DNA from: Lates calcarifer
Taxonomy: Eukaryota > Chordata > Actinopteri > Centropomidae
Reading direction: 5' to 3'
DNA length: 64,000 bases
Assembly (NCBI RefSeq): GCF_001640805.2
Contig: NC_066850.1
Span: 2,271,059 to 2,335,058 of the forward strand
Below the pieces are notes generated by a model that made no database searches, was not told the DNA's origin, and saw only the letters and a program-made list of their open reading frames with translations. This document shows positions 1 through 14,245 of the stretch, piece after piece (the stretch's first letter is position 1; the number at the start of each line of letters is the position of its first letter). Both the position numbers and the translations under genes were made by a program.

Positions 1-1383
1 GTGACCCATCATAAGGCTGCACTCATTTTCAGAAGAGGCTGTGTGTAGCCCTCAGGGGCACAGTGCGTGGACAGAGCTGCTGTTCTGTTTGCAGCATCAC
101 ACTTGAATAATTTATTATGTGCTAAGCTGCCTTGTGTTAAGTGGACAAATATGTTTATTTCTTTATGGCAAGTAGAAATGCCTCCAAATCCCTTTAAACC
201 CAGCTGTGAGCTGTTGAGTTTGGGCATTATAGCAAGAGCAGGGCGTGTGCCTTGTGTAAAAATTGTGAGTGAGGGCAGTGCACATCATGCTGAGGTATGT
301 AAAATGGCATTGTTTTATTAAATTTGACCAAAAAAGCTATCGTGTGCAGTCATCTGTCTTGTTTAACGTTGCTTGATCCAGACAGACACACTTAAAGTTA
401 AAGTTGCTTGTGATATCAAATCAATTTACCTGATGAGGAGTCAACCATCTTTGGCACTAGGGGGAGCCATTCTGTATGAAATTCAAAGGCCATACCAGTC
501 TCACTGCAATATAGCAAGTGAAATTCCCAGAGATGTTTTTCTGATGCATAATTGATGGAGTCAGTGAACTGTGCTCACTGCTGAGCTGCGTCTTGCTTTA
601 AACGTTTAACAGGCTGGAGCGTGCAATGAGAATATCACGTAACAAAACCAGTTAGGACGAGTGTAAAAGTATCATTTCAGAATATGAACTGAGTAATGAA
701 AAAAGCAGAATGTTATTTTGAAGGTGCTTGGCTCTGGTTGAGGCAAGTGGAAGCAGTGTGCAGTGGAAAGAGAGAGAGAAATCACCTGCCAGCAAACCAG
801 TGTAGGAGTAAGGGAAACAACAGGGCGGCCCAGTCTAACCTCACTCAGCATGCCTGACACGTTGCATCAATGGGCACAAGCCCTGACCAACCTAATGCCA
901 CAGGAATACAGATCATTACCAAAATAACAGATAGCAGGGAGAGAGAGGGAGAGAGAGCTGACAGCAGTTAATAAAAAATGTCTGAATATTAATTTCATGT
1001 GCAATGCTACTGTTTTTAAATAATTCATAAATGATGTGGCCTGGAGCAATGTGGTGAGGCTGCTTCATGGGTTAAGCCTGCTGGGGAGGTAGTGGGGTTA
1101 GGAAATGATCTCAGGTCTATAGGTTGATTGAAATGCAATGTCAAAAAGCTTAGCAGAGGTGATCTGTCAAAGAGCCTGAACAGTTCACTTTGAAATGTAG
1201 CCGTGTGCATTCTCTTCCTTTACTGGTTATTTGTTGCAGACAGGACTCCACAGACCGCAAGATGAAATTATTCTACTTCTTGAACATCTGATAGAAAGCA
1301 CTTGAAAGCACCAAACAAGGTATCACCTGCCGTCTGTATTTCTGCAGATTTTCTCGCACATATTCTGCACATTATATGCAAGT
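1..1383. other. intergenic, nothing recognised
   Basis: AT-rich unique-looking sequence. The short open frames on both strands have no recognisable product and no coding-like continuity. No RNA gene or transposon is identified. Confidence 0.5.
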
Positions 1384-1823
1384 TTAAAGGAATAGTTTCA
1401 CAAATACACTTATTTGCTTTCTTAAATAGGGAAACTGACATCACTCTCATGTCTGTATGATAAATATGAGGCTAAAGCCAGAAGATAGATCACACAGCTT
1501 TGCATAGAGACTGGAAACGGGGAAAGCTAGCTTAGCTCTGTCCAAAGGTAAGAAGTCACACATTGTATCTTCTGTGTTTAATCCATACCAAAGCTACAGT
1601 GTAGAATCACTGAGTATAACATGTTAATCTTTGAGCTTTAGAAGAGCCGGTGTGTGGATTTTGTTAGCTTCAGACAGCGCCGGGCTAGCTTTGTTCTCCT
1701 CTTTCCAGTCTTCATGCTAAGCTAAGCTAACAGGCTGCTGGCTGTAGCAGAAAGTGATATCCATCATCTCATCTAAGCCTTGGCAAGAAAGTGAATAAGT
1801 GTCAAAGAATGTCCTGTTTCTTT
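1384..1823. mobile_element. foldback MITE-like element, degenerate T2/piggyBac-type copy
   Basis: It begins TTAAAGGAATAGTTT. The two halves are roughly reverse complements: ACTCTCATGTCTGTATGATA on the left, and ATGCTAAGCTAAGCTAACAG with GCTGGCTGTAGC on the right. The wording is that of an abundant teleost repeat, and related copies occur at 10278, 30289 and 60945. The TTAAAGG terminus resembles T2-family MITEs of the piggyBac superfamily. The right terminus is eroded. Confidence 0.6.
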
Positions 1824-2039
1824 GTTATATTCTAGTTTGTGCTGCCACAGTAGTTCTGTTTCCATACAGAGATCATCACATATTTAACTTAACTGTATCT
1901 TTGCATAAATAACACTCTAAATAACCATAACGTGATGTGACCTGTGTAAAAAAAAATCTCTGTATTATTTGGCAGTGACTCCACTGCTTGAACACCACCT
2001 TATATCATTTATCAAATATCCAGCCTTGTTCAGCAATAA

Positions 2040-2230
2040 AAATGGCTGATAGAGGTAGGATGCTCAAATTAGAGCATCCAGCTCCTAATTACAGGCTGTT
2101 AGTCATTGGCTGAATCCCCTTATTCTTTCCCCTCATTTTCTTGTTTTGAGGGGGGTTTAGCACTTTATCAGACAGCTTACTTTGACAGCCAGGCTACGCT
2201 TCTGTCATCGTAATTACCTCCCCATCCCTG
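2040..2230. promoter_or_regulatory. enhancer-like block (homeobox and TALE sites)
   Basis: Two TAATTA core sites (2086-2091 and 2211-2216) flank TGACAG at 2183-2188 and its reverse complement CTGTCA at 2202-2207, a TALE (Meis/Pbx) type word. A perfect 8-bp inverted repeat sits at 2058-2079. The density and low repetitiveness resemble vertebrate conserved non-coding elements. Conservation was not tested. Confidence 0.3.
2058..2079. repeat. 8-bp perfect inverted repeat with AAATTA loop
   Basis: GGATGCTC at 2058-2065 and GAGCATCC at 2072-2079 are exact reverse complements separated by AAATTA. The hairpin lies at the start of the enhancer-like block. Confidence 0.8.
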
Positions 2231-5200
2231 CACACATTTGTCTTACTGGCTCATATTTTGCAACTCCAATCTCAATCCATTAACCTTTTTAAGGAGGCTC
2301 TTGGGAGATGGATGGAGAGAGAGGCCTTTGTTCTGGTGTTTTGGTGTGCTGAACCATGATCTCTAACACAGGTTTTTCATTGATCAAAGTTAAAAAGAAT
2401 GGAGAATGGGTTGGGGGTCAACTGAGTTGTATGCCCCAACTCTGCTCTGCTTTTTCATCTCTTCTTCAAACCTAATCACACTCAGACCAGAAAGTGACTG
2501 TGACACAGCCTCTCTTTAAATAGCTGTTTGCAAATTAGTTTGCTCGTCAATCAATCAAACATCAGGATATTTTTACATTTTTCAAAAGCCAGACTGGCAC
2601 TGCTTGTGCTGGGTGTAAGCCAGGAATAACTCAGTTCTGTTTACTGTAGTAAATGTTATTTTAAGGCTAGCTTTACCTTGTTTCTTACTCAGGAGGTGTG
2701 ATCATCAATTTGCTGTAGAATCTGAATAAGAATCTGCAATGAAAGCATTTTGCACTCCGTGTATAGGCTTATCTGAGTTCTGGGCAAAAATCCCATTAAG
2801 TCTCACAAGCACACACACTTGCTCAAGCACAGGCACACATGCAAAGCCGATAAGGTAATGTCATTGTCATCTGGCCATCTGATTAAGTAGATTAAAAACA
2901 CATTTAGTGGTTGGTTGTGGCCCTGATGTCTTTGCATGGAGGGTAAATGGCACTGTTGCACACTCTACTCTGTCCTTATAACTTGCTGCCTTCTCTGAAG
3001 GTAGCAACCATTTTCTACCTGCAATTGTGGTGCAAGACAATGTATTATGTTGTAGTAAGCTGAGACCTAGAGACAAACAGAACAGCCACAGGGATGCGAA
3101 GTCCATTTTGCAGGTTTCCACTGGCTGATAGACCAAAAGCCCTGGGCACTGAATCAATAGGCGGTTGAGCTACTAGACAGCTTGTTCAATTCCATTTCCT
3201 CAGAAAAGCCCCTTTCCTATTATGGGAATTTCCTCTATTTTCTCCCTTCCTCCATTGCAGGAGAGATTTGGGAAAAGGCTGGCAGGAAAGTACTTGAAAT
3301 AAGTTCAGATATCCTCTCTTAAAGGTTCAGTGCAGGCACCCAGAGAAGCTAACCGGCCGAGTCGTTTGAAGTTAGGAGACTGTTTAGACTAATAGAAGAT
3401 TTTAAAAGTCCTCTTCTTCCACAGTTACCCTAAGCTTTAAATCTTAGTTATTATTATCATTCATATTGTGTCAGTTATATCAGTTTTTGCTTAAATTCTG
3501 GTTGTCACCTCATCATTCAGTGGAGAGGAGCAGGGATAAAAAGCAATTAACAAAATAAGACATCCTCCATTCATAAGAAACCCACTGTGGGTAATCATGG
3601 AGTCTGCCTGTGTGTGTCTGCGCAGGCAGCCGCTTTCCAGACAATGGAATCCCATCCAAAGAGGACATTATGCCCAAAGGCTATTAAAACAGGCAGAGGA
3701 TCTGTTGGGGAATCTCTAGTGCTTTGGCTTGCCACAGAGGATGACTACACCTCACTGTTTTCTGTTATTCATCTGTTTCCCCCTGTATCTGTCTGGATTT
3801 TGTGCAACACACTCTTTCTTCTCTCTCTCCCTCTTTCACATTTCTTTTCATTTTCATGTTCAGACACACAAACATCTCTCCTACCCATCTTTTTCCTCAC
3901 TCCCTGTCTCTCTTTCCCTTTTGTTTTAGTATCCCTGTCTAGGTATGCGCCTGTAGGAATCACCAAAACTGGGATATCTAGGTGCTTATCGACCCACGTG
4001 GTATTATCTGTACCCTCGGAGCTGAAAAATATCAAACCTCTCTCTGCTTTCCCCCAAATAAAAATTACAGATGCAGGTGAAAGAGTATGAGAAGGTGGGG
4101 AGTTTGATCTTTGCGTCACAGAAGACCTCTGTGCTTACTCAATACAAACATGGCTAGCACGGCACTGCATTTTTTGTGAAGGCCAAGATATACTGTACGC
4201 TAATGTGGTAGGCCTAGCTAGTATCTTAATATATTAATATCTGCATATACTGTGTGTGGGCCCAGGTTCTTTTCATTGTTAGCAGTTAGATAAGGAAAAG
4301 ATGTGTCCTAAAGAGTATATCCAGTATTCTGTACATATATTTCCATGTTGCGTGGAACACTGTCACATTTAAATATAGATATGAGTATGTATCTTTCATT
4401 TAAAGCAGCTGTAAATAACCCTGTTATCTGGGTTACAGAAAGCCTGTGGTATGAAGTAGGGGAATAGCATTGAAAGACCTGGGCATAGTGAATGAGAACA
4501 TTGAGCTGCGTTATGGAGAATGTAGGATCGACAGTCTGACTCTGCTGCTTTGATTTTGATTGGTCCTTTTAAAATCTGCCTCTTGTACATCTTCCTACGT
4601 AATGTGTACAAATGATATATGTGCAATACTATATCACACAGAAGTCCTATAACTGTGAATGTAACGCAGCGCGTTCACTGAGTTCAGGGTTTGTTTTTTT
4701 TAAACATTCATCAGGGAAGAAAATCTATATTTGTTGAAGTCACGTCTGTCTGACTAAAAGTGACCAGACACTGGATGAGGACTCAAACCTTCCAGCGAAT
4801 TCTGCACATTCAACAAAATGATGTTGCACATCTGAATGGCTCAGTCTGTTTTTCCTGTTCTGTATCACCCATCTGCTAATCACATCATCATCCAGCTTTG
4901 CAGCAGCTATATCAGGCACACTATACATCAGGCAGTAGCTGACTTTACTGTGTTAGTGTAGACAAAATGCCTGGCAGAGACAAGTAAACACAGCTCCAAA
5001 GAGAGGAGACTTCAAAGAGGACACAAACTGAGATGCAGGCTCAATATGGGTCCAAGTTCCTTTGGCCGTCTGCGTCCAGGAAGTTAGTTGGGAAACTTCA
5101 TGCTGTCATCTGGTGTCCAGTGAAGTTTCTGTTCTCTTTCCAGACTTCTCCTTTTGGCAGTGTCATTAGCTTAGGTAAACACTGATAACAGTGCAGGATA

Positions 5201-6467
5201 ACCTGATCTACCTCCGAGGCAAGACACTTACAGGAGAGCACAGGTGATTAAAGGATTGGGTTTTTGTGTATGTGTGTATATACATATGCATGTGTGTGTG
5301 TGTGTGAGCCACAAAAGGTTGCAGGGATGCAGGCAGGCAGACGTTCTTGGAGTTGCCTGGCAACCCTCTAGCCACAAAGAGGGGGAAGTGTGGTGCTGGT
5401 TATGACGCCTTATGTAACCGCAGGGATGAGTTCGTGGAGAAAGAATAAAATAATCTGTTCCCACAACTACTTCTCTTTATAGTATCTGGAAATAAATTGA
5501 AAGAAAGAATGTATTAAAGAGGATTACATGCTCTGTGGTTGCATGTGCCGTGCATTCAAACAATATAAACTCTGTTTAACAAACCTGCCACTGGGGCAAA
5601 CAACATGAGCACCTCAGAATATAATGTTCATTGAAAGGTCTTATAGGTTTTGCCTCATATGAGCTCCACGATTGGTTTTATAGATTCACGGTCCTATATA
5701 AGCTAGATATCCCTCGTCCATGATGGTGCTCTCTTTGTGTGGGTCAGCACCAACTGTGCACTGCAGGGTGGCATGCGAGGAAGCCATGAGAACCTCCGGT
5801 GAACCTGCGGTGAGGCTTGGTGGGGGGATTCTTCTCTCTCTCGCCTGTCTGCCTGGGGAGCCCAGAGCCTGGGATAAACACAGCCCATGGGTACCCTGAG
5901 CTAGATTTGCCTGCAGCTGTGTAGAGGATTATAGCACTGGTGTAGAGAGGGAAGAAAAGGGGGGGAAAGTAAGGATAGAGAGAGCGAGGAATCTGGAAAC
6001 AACAGAGAACTGGAGAGAAATGGTGGGCAGCAGCTGGAGATGATTATGACTCCCAGGTTTCATCCCTCACCATGCTCCAGTTCCCTCACTCACTTGCTCA
6101 CTTGCTCACCCATTCACTCGCTCCTCAACCACTACAAATGGATACCTGTGGTGCACTGAGATCTGCACCACTCTTTCCATTAAACCAGATAACATATTTA
6201 TGAATCAGGGAGTGAGTGAGTGGTGCATGATATAAACAGCTATTGATAATGTATGTTGCACTCTGGGCTGTTTTCTTCTTTGGTAGTATGTTTTTGTATG
6301 TGATCTAGAATAATATAGTAGAAGGATTTTGCCATTCTTGCAAAGTCATAGAACAAAATAAAACTGCCCATTTTTATTTTCTTAAATATGCTGAGGCCTT
6401 GGCAAGCAAACAGCTGTGAATGTTAACACTGGCTGTGTGGAGATTGCAGCAATTTACATACAGACCT
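2231..6467. other. intergenic, no gene recognised
   Basis: Unique sequence with pyrimidine-rich stretches (for example 3815-3935), a small TG tract near 5291-5306, an AG-rich patch at 5941-5995 and an imperfect CTCACTTG-type repeat near 6085-6122. The 167-codon frame at 3587-4090 runs through a pyrimidine tract and resembles no protein I know. Confidence 0.45.
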
Positions 6468-6590
6468 TTCAGGAGTTGGTGAAGACCAGACAGAGCTAAA
6501 AGAGACTGGATGCTGGACTTTTATTTATCAGAAAGACACAACCCTGACTCCAAATGAATGCTAATGTATGGATGTTTGCCAACACATCTA
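6468..6590. repeat. dispersed teleost repeat, copy 1 (fragment)
   Basis: CAGGAGTTGGTGAAGACCAG, followed by ACAGAGCTAAAAGAGA and later CTCCAAATGAATGCTAATGT, is wording I recognise from an abundant, unclassified teleost repeat. A related but shifted segment occurs at 41850-42060. Family assignment was not checked. Confidence 0.45.
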
Positions 6591-7856
6591 CTTAATGTGA
6601 TAAGTACAAGAACAACTGTGTTCACAACTTGTCCTGTTGCTTCAAATTGGCAAAAATAGCCAAGTAATGTTGCTTTAATCAGCTACACTGTGTGAGGCAG
6701 ATCAGAGGTAAAGTGGTATATTTTTAAAAGTTAACGACAGTACATCTCCACAGAACAATTCTTGTTTCAAACCAGACAGCCACAGAATAGCATGTGGGCT
6801 GAAGAAGCACAATGAATTTTAGATTTGTTTCACTCAGCCAGTACAAAATATGCAGAGTATCTCAATATAACGTTGTACTGTATGTAGTGATGGATGGCAT
6901 AAAAACAGCAGGATCCTATACAGCGCACAGGAGCAGTGCAAAATCTACAAATAATACTAGACCGTACATGTATTATACATGTCAACTCTGCACACGTTCA
7001 TTCAGTATTCAGTCAGTATGTGCACCCAGGCATCTTGATGGCATACTAATTTTCAACACTGACACAGCCCTTGCCGTGCTCTCTGTCAGAGCTCTAACAT
7101 TATTGCCAGGGGCCACAAACAAAGGCAAGTGAATCAGAGCTTCCCGGCATCCTGGCAACTTACCCCTGAGCTCTGACGACTGGGTGAACAGATAAATGTT
7201 CAGATTATGAGAGAAGTGTAACAGAAATGGATGCTATGATAGAAAATAATTATTGGAAGGTGAAGAAGTGGTGCAGTGAATGCAGAAATGAGTGAGAGAG
7301 CAAAATAAGAAAACAGTCATGGCAGGAGGCTTTGGGAGGTCAAGTGAGCGGCACAGGAGAGAAATACAGATAATGATAGAGACAGAGAAATATAGTAATG
7401 GCTGTGGGCAGTATTTAAATGAGTCTGTGTGGCGGTCCAGTGCACAGATTGACTGTGAATTATTACCACTGTGTGCTCACTGGAGCTGCTTGCCTGCTAG
7501 GCCAGTGGGCACTCAGTAATTCAGAGACAGAAACAAAGAAAAGGGGGCAGAGAATGAGACAACCCTGGACGATAAGTATAACATGTTAAATTACATATTG
7601 AAGGTTTCCTGAAATGTGATGAATTACTTAGTGACTTGACAGTGTCTGGTCACTTCAAGTCACGTTTAGCAGTGCGACGTTATATAGTGTCTCAGTGGGT
7701 TGGATGTAGAAATGGGACTGAACAGGAAATATCTATAGGCTACATATGATTATCCCAGTCTTATACAGTGTGCATTCCACCTTCTCCCTGCCTCACTATT
7801 TTCTCTCCTCTCTCCTCTGCCTCTTTGGTTTCCTAACCCATAGAGAGAGAGGTAGT

Positions 7857-7866
7857 CTGTGTGTGT

Positions 7867-7909
<43 letters not shown>
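7857..7909. repeat. (TG)n microsatellite
   Basis: About 26 dinucleotide units with one interruption (GTGGTG) near the start. Confidence 0.97.
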
Positions 7910-7911
<2 letters not shown>

Positions 7912-10105
7912 GCTCTCTAGCAGAGCAGATCAGTAAAGCCGTGGGCAGAAGCAGGGCAATGGGCCCCAGAGTCCCAGAACCATCACCAATACTGCTGCCC
8001 TCAGCTACACACACACCACATACAACACACACACACATATCTGCTCTTCAGTGTTTGCATCTGCTTGTTAATATCTGCAAAGTGTGACTGAGCAGATTAC
8101 ATATGTTCACATGTTCATCTATTATAGAATTAAACACTGGTTAATTGTTGCTGTATGGTATTTTCCTTTTTCCTTTTTGACGTGACCTTTGAAACGGTTT
8201 CTTACAAAAGAAAATGTCAGTACTTTATTCCTTGTAGTCTACTTAGATTTTTCAGTCTTCTTTATAAACTTAGTGAATTAAGATCCTGGGCCCAGCTCTG
8301 ATTGGTCTGTGTTACCATCAGGCTACAGTGGTTTTCTTACTGCATCAAACAGCATACATTTTTAGAGACATAGTTTCTGTTGCAATGTTGCCTATTTTGT
8401 TCATGTGCTGCTGAGATTGTCTACTGTCCCAGTCCCCAAAGCCTGAGCCTGTATCAGTGGGGATTATCAAAATATTAATTCCATTGCAGATATAGATTGA
8501 GATGACTTTGTGCAAGCAGATAAATGACATATAAATAATTCCCTTCTGTTGTTTATTGTGTGTTTTTTAAGGTGCTTTTCACGTTACATCTTCAAGCACC
8601 AGCACTGAAAATTCTGTCTTTTGCATCTAATCTTCAGTTTTTTTCTTCTGGTATATTTTTAAATCTATCTCTTTCTCTATCGGCAATGGTTCCATAAGAA
8701 AACATCTTTAAAAAGTAATAGTTTATTGTTTTTCTCAATTTCAAGTCAGGTTCATATCAGAGAAAAAAATCCTCCACAGAGCAGACAGTTCTTGTTCCTG
8801 TTTTGTTTGGTTTGGTTTGCAGGCTCTTGCACATAATGTGTTTAGGCTGAATAACAGAAGCTCTTATTTTTGTTGGGGGGTAAACAGCTGGCTGAGGAAG
8901 CGTTGTCTTTTCCCACCTGGATACTTTGTTGGCTGTCTGGCTGCTATCAGCTAAAGGAAACTCCATAACTCCAGGACTCCACAGTCCTGGCACCGAGTCA
9001 GCATGGCTTCCCTGTGAAAAAGCGTAGTTATGTGTACATTAGATTTTTTTTTCTCTCGTCTGTGTCTGTGTGTGCATGTGCAATCAGTTTCTGTCTTTAT
9101 CTACAGTATGCTTTAATCACTACGGTTGGCTCTCTGGCTTGCTCTCACACTGTCTGCCTCTCCCCATGAGTCTGTTTTCCTTCCTTTATTTATTGATTCT
9201 GATTTCAGCACTAACTCAGTGTTCAAGGGAGTGCTACTTCCCGCTGAGGCAGCTGGGTGTTTGTTTGTGTACCCAATATGTGTTTGCCAGTGTTTGGCCC
9301 CCTGTCTGTTAGAAAGAGACAAGTTATCTAGCTTGTTGACACACTTCTGTACTAGTGAGTACTGAGCCGTTGTGTACTTAACTAGTGCAAGTGGTTCAGA
9401 AACATGACTTGAAAATCAGTATTTTCTAAAAACCATAACTATCATTTAATGGATCTGTTATTCTGTGTATATCTGCACACATTCAAAACATGCTTTGGCA
9501 CTGGCATCGGCATTTTACTGGAATTACTAATATCTAAGTGTTAATATTTAGTTTAGTTTTTATGGTAAAATCCTGTACATCTTTCACAGAAAAATGACAG
9601 CCATGAATCCAATCCACCCCCCAACCTACCTCATGTATTACAAAGCCTTACCTCCCTCCTAGAGAATTGCCAGAGAATTCATAATTTTCCAGCTTTCTCT
9701 TCCTCCAAGGTGCTTTTACCACAAATCCACCCTGGTAATGTATGCAGCCAGCACAGAGATCAAAGATACATAGATCATATTTTGGTGCATGCGTTCGTAT
9801 ATGTATGTGAGCTGCTAACAGGCATGTATGCGTATCTTCAAAAGCACCATGACTTGGCCTGAGGCTAGAGGGCACAGAATGCGGGTCTTGATGTCAGTTG
9901 CCTCCATGTGTGCCGCCTTTGCATGCAGTCACATTATACGGCTCCAGCATGAAGGTGAATCATGGAATGTGATGCCTCAGAGCTAGTTTGCCAGTTTGTG
10001 ACCACTTGACCTTAAATAAATACACCTCTGCATAACATGTTGCAAGTCGCATTAACACTCTGCTACAAACCTCAGGGCTAAAAATAGATAGGATGCATGG
10101 CTTTG

Positions 10106-10106
<1 letters not shown>

Positions 10107-10152
<46 letters not shown>

Positions 10153-10157
10153 CATAC
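10107..10157. repeat. (CA)n(TA)n compound microsatellite
   Basis: About 18 CA units run into four TA units and then TACATACATG. Confidence 0.97.
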
Positions 10158-10277
10158 ATGATATTGAGTGTCTTGAAGAGGATTTTAGTTTACTATGATT
10201 TGCTACTGACAGGATGTTGCAACCAATCAACTTGCTTGATGCGCAGGTCCAAACTTTATGTGTTGTTGAGATTTGGG

Positions 10278-10409
10278 AGGCTAAGCTAACTGGCTAATGG
10301 CTGTATCCTCACATCTAACAGAAACATGAGCGTAGGCTAACGTCAATATTTTCATCAAACTAATGGTGAAAAAGAATGTATTTCCCAAAATGTTGTACTT
10401 TTCCTTTAA
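10278..10409. mobile_element. truncated copy of the same foldback MITE (right half)
   Basis: It starts GCTAAGCTAACTGGC and ends TTTCCCAAAATGTTGTACTT followed by TTCCTTTAA, matching the right half of the complete copy at 30289-30641. The left half is missing. Confidence 0.6.
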
Positions 10410-11711
10410 CACACAGTTTAATAGATCTGACTGTCTGACTGTGGAGGATTTTAAACTGATGTGTGTAAATCAAATCCTCACTGCTTTGTTACTGTTAATA
10501 GTTTAATACCAGACTCATATTAAGGTGCATTGTACCATTTCCAGACACGGCACTGTGCTGTACTGATTTTATTGATTTGGTCGTCATTTTGGAGTACTTC
10601 ATGTCATGTTGGGTTAATAATAGAGAGGGCTGAGCATTCACTGAAAAATTGCTGCAATCACGGCGGGCTGCTGTTCAGAAATAGAGCAGACTGATGTAAG
10701 AAACTGAGCCAAAGGGCTTTTAAAGGTTATGTCATCGTTTGTGACAGTCGGAGGAGAAAAGAATATCCTCTGGGATTCGGCTCTGTCTGTCAGGCCAGAG
10801 ATGAGGGAGGGAGATAGAGAGACATAGACAAAGAGGAGCAAATGTGTTTGAGTGAAATAAGAGGGTCTTATAAAGGCAAGGGTTGTGGGGAAAAAAGAAT
10901 TTGAATTGGTGCTTTTGGAATAAAGGTTGGACTGTCATCCACATTTGCACAGGTGAAGCAGTGTCGTTTTATTTAGGTGTAGAAGTAGAACTCAGGGGGG
11001 CAAAAAGCTATATTTTTCATATATAAACACTAAGCACAGAAATAAATTGAAGCCCCACTCATCTAACATTGTTGCCAGGCATATTTGACACAATCTATTT
11101 ACTTCTCCCTCTGAGGGATGTGCTATGGTGAGAACAGAGTGATGATTGGTCCGTCTGGGTTAAGCATACACTACCTGGGGTGATAAATCATAATCATGGG
11201 AACACAGCCGCTGTTTCTCTCCCACTGTATATTTCTCCAGGTGCCAGTCCGTCTGTCTTTCTGTCACTCATGCAATCAATTCAAAAGGTCGTTGTCTTCC
11301 CTGCTATATCTTTGCCTCGTAGCTGCAGCCCCATCTCAGATATGAACCATAAAAGACTGCAGTGCATGCTCTGGTTGCAGAAGACGCCTGACAGTCAAAG
11401 TTTAAGGACAGCAAATCAAACCAGGAGGGCGGATGAGCCTGACACAGAAGCGCAGGCAGGCCTGATATCCAGCTGCCCTGACATTTGGAAGAGAAGGCTT
11501 TTTGATGTGGGAGGCAGAATGGATCTGTGTTTGTTTTTTCTGTCTCTCTGTTGCTGCAAATCTGTCCAAAGCTGTCTGTCTCTCTCCGCCTCTCACTGCA
11601 TGTCTGTCCTTGTTTCTGTCAGTTTCATAATTTTTGCTCTGTTCTCTCTTTTTTTCCTTTTCCATATCGTTTACATGTTTTTTTTAATGTTTCTGTGTGC
11701 TTAGAACAGTC

Positions 11712-11713
<2 letters not shown>

Positions 11714-11760
<47 letters not shown>
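11714..11760. repeat. (TG)n microsatellite
   Basis: An uninterrupted run of about 23 TG units. Confidence 0.97.
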
Positions 11761-11761
<1 letters not shown>

Positions 11762-14243
11762 GCATTTGCATCCATGTTGATATCTCTGTGTTGCACTTGC
11801 AGTCTGCGGTGAGTGGAGCAGCAATTCACAGACCCAGCTCACCTCACTGTCAGAGGGTTATCAGAGTAAAGCCTGGTGTGTCTCCCACTGAGCCAGGAGG
11901 CACAGACCCTTCCCTCCACCAGCTTTCATCTGCACCTTAATGCAGTGAAAGCACACACACAGAAACACACACATACTACCTTATTTTCCAGGGTTTTTCA
12001 CTGCGCCACATCCATTTTCTACCCTCTTTCTCCTATGTGTAACCCTTTCAAGATGCTCCAAATGTTGCATAAGAACACACATGCGCAGCAAAGTTTCCAA
12101 TGTTAATGAATGTTGATTTTTCAGTGACAATTACGTGGTATTGACAAGTGTTGATTGGAGTGTTGTTTGTTCACTGATGGAACCGATAAGGTTCTGGGTT
12201 GAGTGTTTGAGACCATCATGAAGTGTCCACTGTAGTCTGATGGTGCAGACTTTAACAGGAACTGACATAGTGCTGAATTTACACTCTTACTTAAATTAGC
12301 ATTGATTATTTCCCTTAGCTAACATGTTAACATAGGCCTGTAAAGGAGTAAAATAGAGAGTAATGTTAAAATATATCCCATCATTGTGGAAAAAAATACC
12401 CTAAAACCTGAGAGACACACACTTGTTTATGATTGTACAGCACAAAGGCCTGTAAGTGATATATGTATCCAACATGTGAGACACTACGCCCGATAGAGCT
12501 TCCCAAGGCAGTAAATCTCAGCTGTTTCATATCCTGCTGTGATTTTGTAATTTTGTTGACTTATCTGTCCAGATCAGTCTTTCCTGTTTCTGGTTTTGCT
12601 GACAAGCCAAAGCCACTCTGTACCATGCACATCCTCATACATACAAACAGCTGTTAAGAATAGCCTTTATTTGTATGGTCTGATTCTAATAGTGGTAACT
12701 GCCTTCATATTAGTTTAGATTTATTTATGATTTATTTTCAGGATTTTCTTTGATAGCTGGCTCCGGATACTGTCAGACCTTTCCACTGTTGCATGAGCTC
12801 ACCATAATAATAATGAAGAAGATAATCATATAATGTCGGAAATCCCTGATTTAAATCACCACAGAAATGTAATTAACTGATCCACTGACCTTGGGTTATC
12901 TCTCCACCAAATTTCAGTTAAATAAAATCAAGAACGGTAATTTAAGTTGGGCAAGTTTGTACCATTAAATAAGTAAAATGAGAAATTTAATTTAGCTTCC
13001 TTGCAGATTGCTCCCGAGTTTAGGAGCCCCCTGAGAAAGACATTAATGCCATGCAAACACGCACACATAAGCACGCTGCTTTTCATATACTACATACTGT
13101 ACATTTTCACTGTGATCTCATATGGCATAGTAATCTCTATAATGTAAGCAGACTGATATGGAAATTCATATTTGCCTCATATTTTTCTGGGCCATGTATT
13201 TTCCAGAGATAAACTTCCTGCTGACTTTCAACTAAATCTAAGCATTAGTGATTACATGTTATTCCAGCCTATCAGGCTGATAGTACTCCATGTTGTCAGA
13301 GGTGTCATAGGCAACAGTTAGACGTGTCAGCATGTTTTTATGTTATTAGTCCGTGTAAACATGCAGCCGTGGTAATCACACACTGTGTGACATTTTTATG
13401 CGCTGAGGGCCCAATGCATCAGAAAAGCAGAAATTATCAGCTCACCCGCCAGTGAATCTTATACACCACCTCTTCATGGGGATTAGAGGCTGTAGGTGGG
13501 GTGGTTACAGTCAGTGCAGCACAGACTGCTCCTCACACCAACACCCACAGACAGACAGGCTGATAGAACAGCTAAGCACCGACCAGAAAAGAGCAAACAG
13601 CACTTAGAGCTGGTCAGGCTATTGCTAGTCTGTGGTTTTACAGATATGACTAATACAGATGACTAAGCACAGAAACAAAAGATTACATGTCTGTGCACTG
13701 CGCTGCTAAACACAGACTATTGGTATGTTATTTGATCTGATGATGAATCTTTCATTTGAAAACTGTCAAAATGAGTGAATAAAATCAAGAAACTGAAGTA
13801 AAGCTTCATTCCTCCTAATTACTCATTCATCTGCTTTCTTTTTGTTGCGTTTTCTGTCAGTGTAGTTTTGGTTCTGTATGAGCACTACTCTTTTCTTAGA
13901 GACACACTGTCCATTTCTACTTTTGTATTGCTAATAATCCACTTTCAGCACAAATAAAATGTCGTCACTTCCTGTGCACTAGATGGATTTGTCATGGGGA
14001 AGTCCATTGGAAACATGCTCCATTCATTACACTTTTGTGCTCGTATTTTTGTTTTTGGAAAGGCTAAAAAAGGACAGGACCCTCCAAACTCTTTCCCCAG
14101 TTTCTACAAACCTGAATGTAGCGAAATCCAAAGCTTGAAAAGTCTGTTGTGCATAGGTACAGTTGCCTGCGAAACACACACATTTATTCTCATCACTATA
14201 TTTATCTTATCCTTATTTTCTTGGTCTTAAATCATTATCTTTT

Positions 14244-14245
<2 letters not shown>

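Noticed and set aside
3587..4090. 167-codon plus-strand frame
   Set aside because: It runs through a CT-rich tract giving Phe/Leu/Ser-rich low-complexity protein, with overlapping frames open on both strands. No homology is recognised.
11180..11940. Two overlapping open frames of 137 and 174 codons
   Set aside because: They depend on T-rich and (TG)n tracts reading as Phe/Leu/Cys/Val repeats; no conserved domain.
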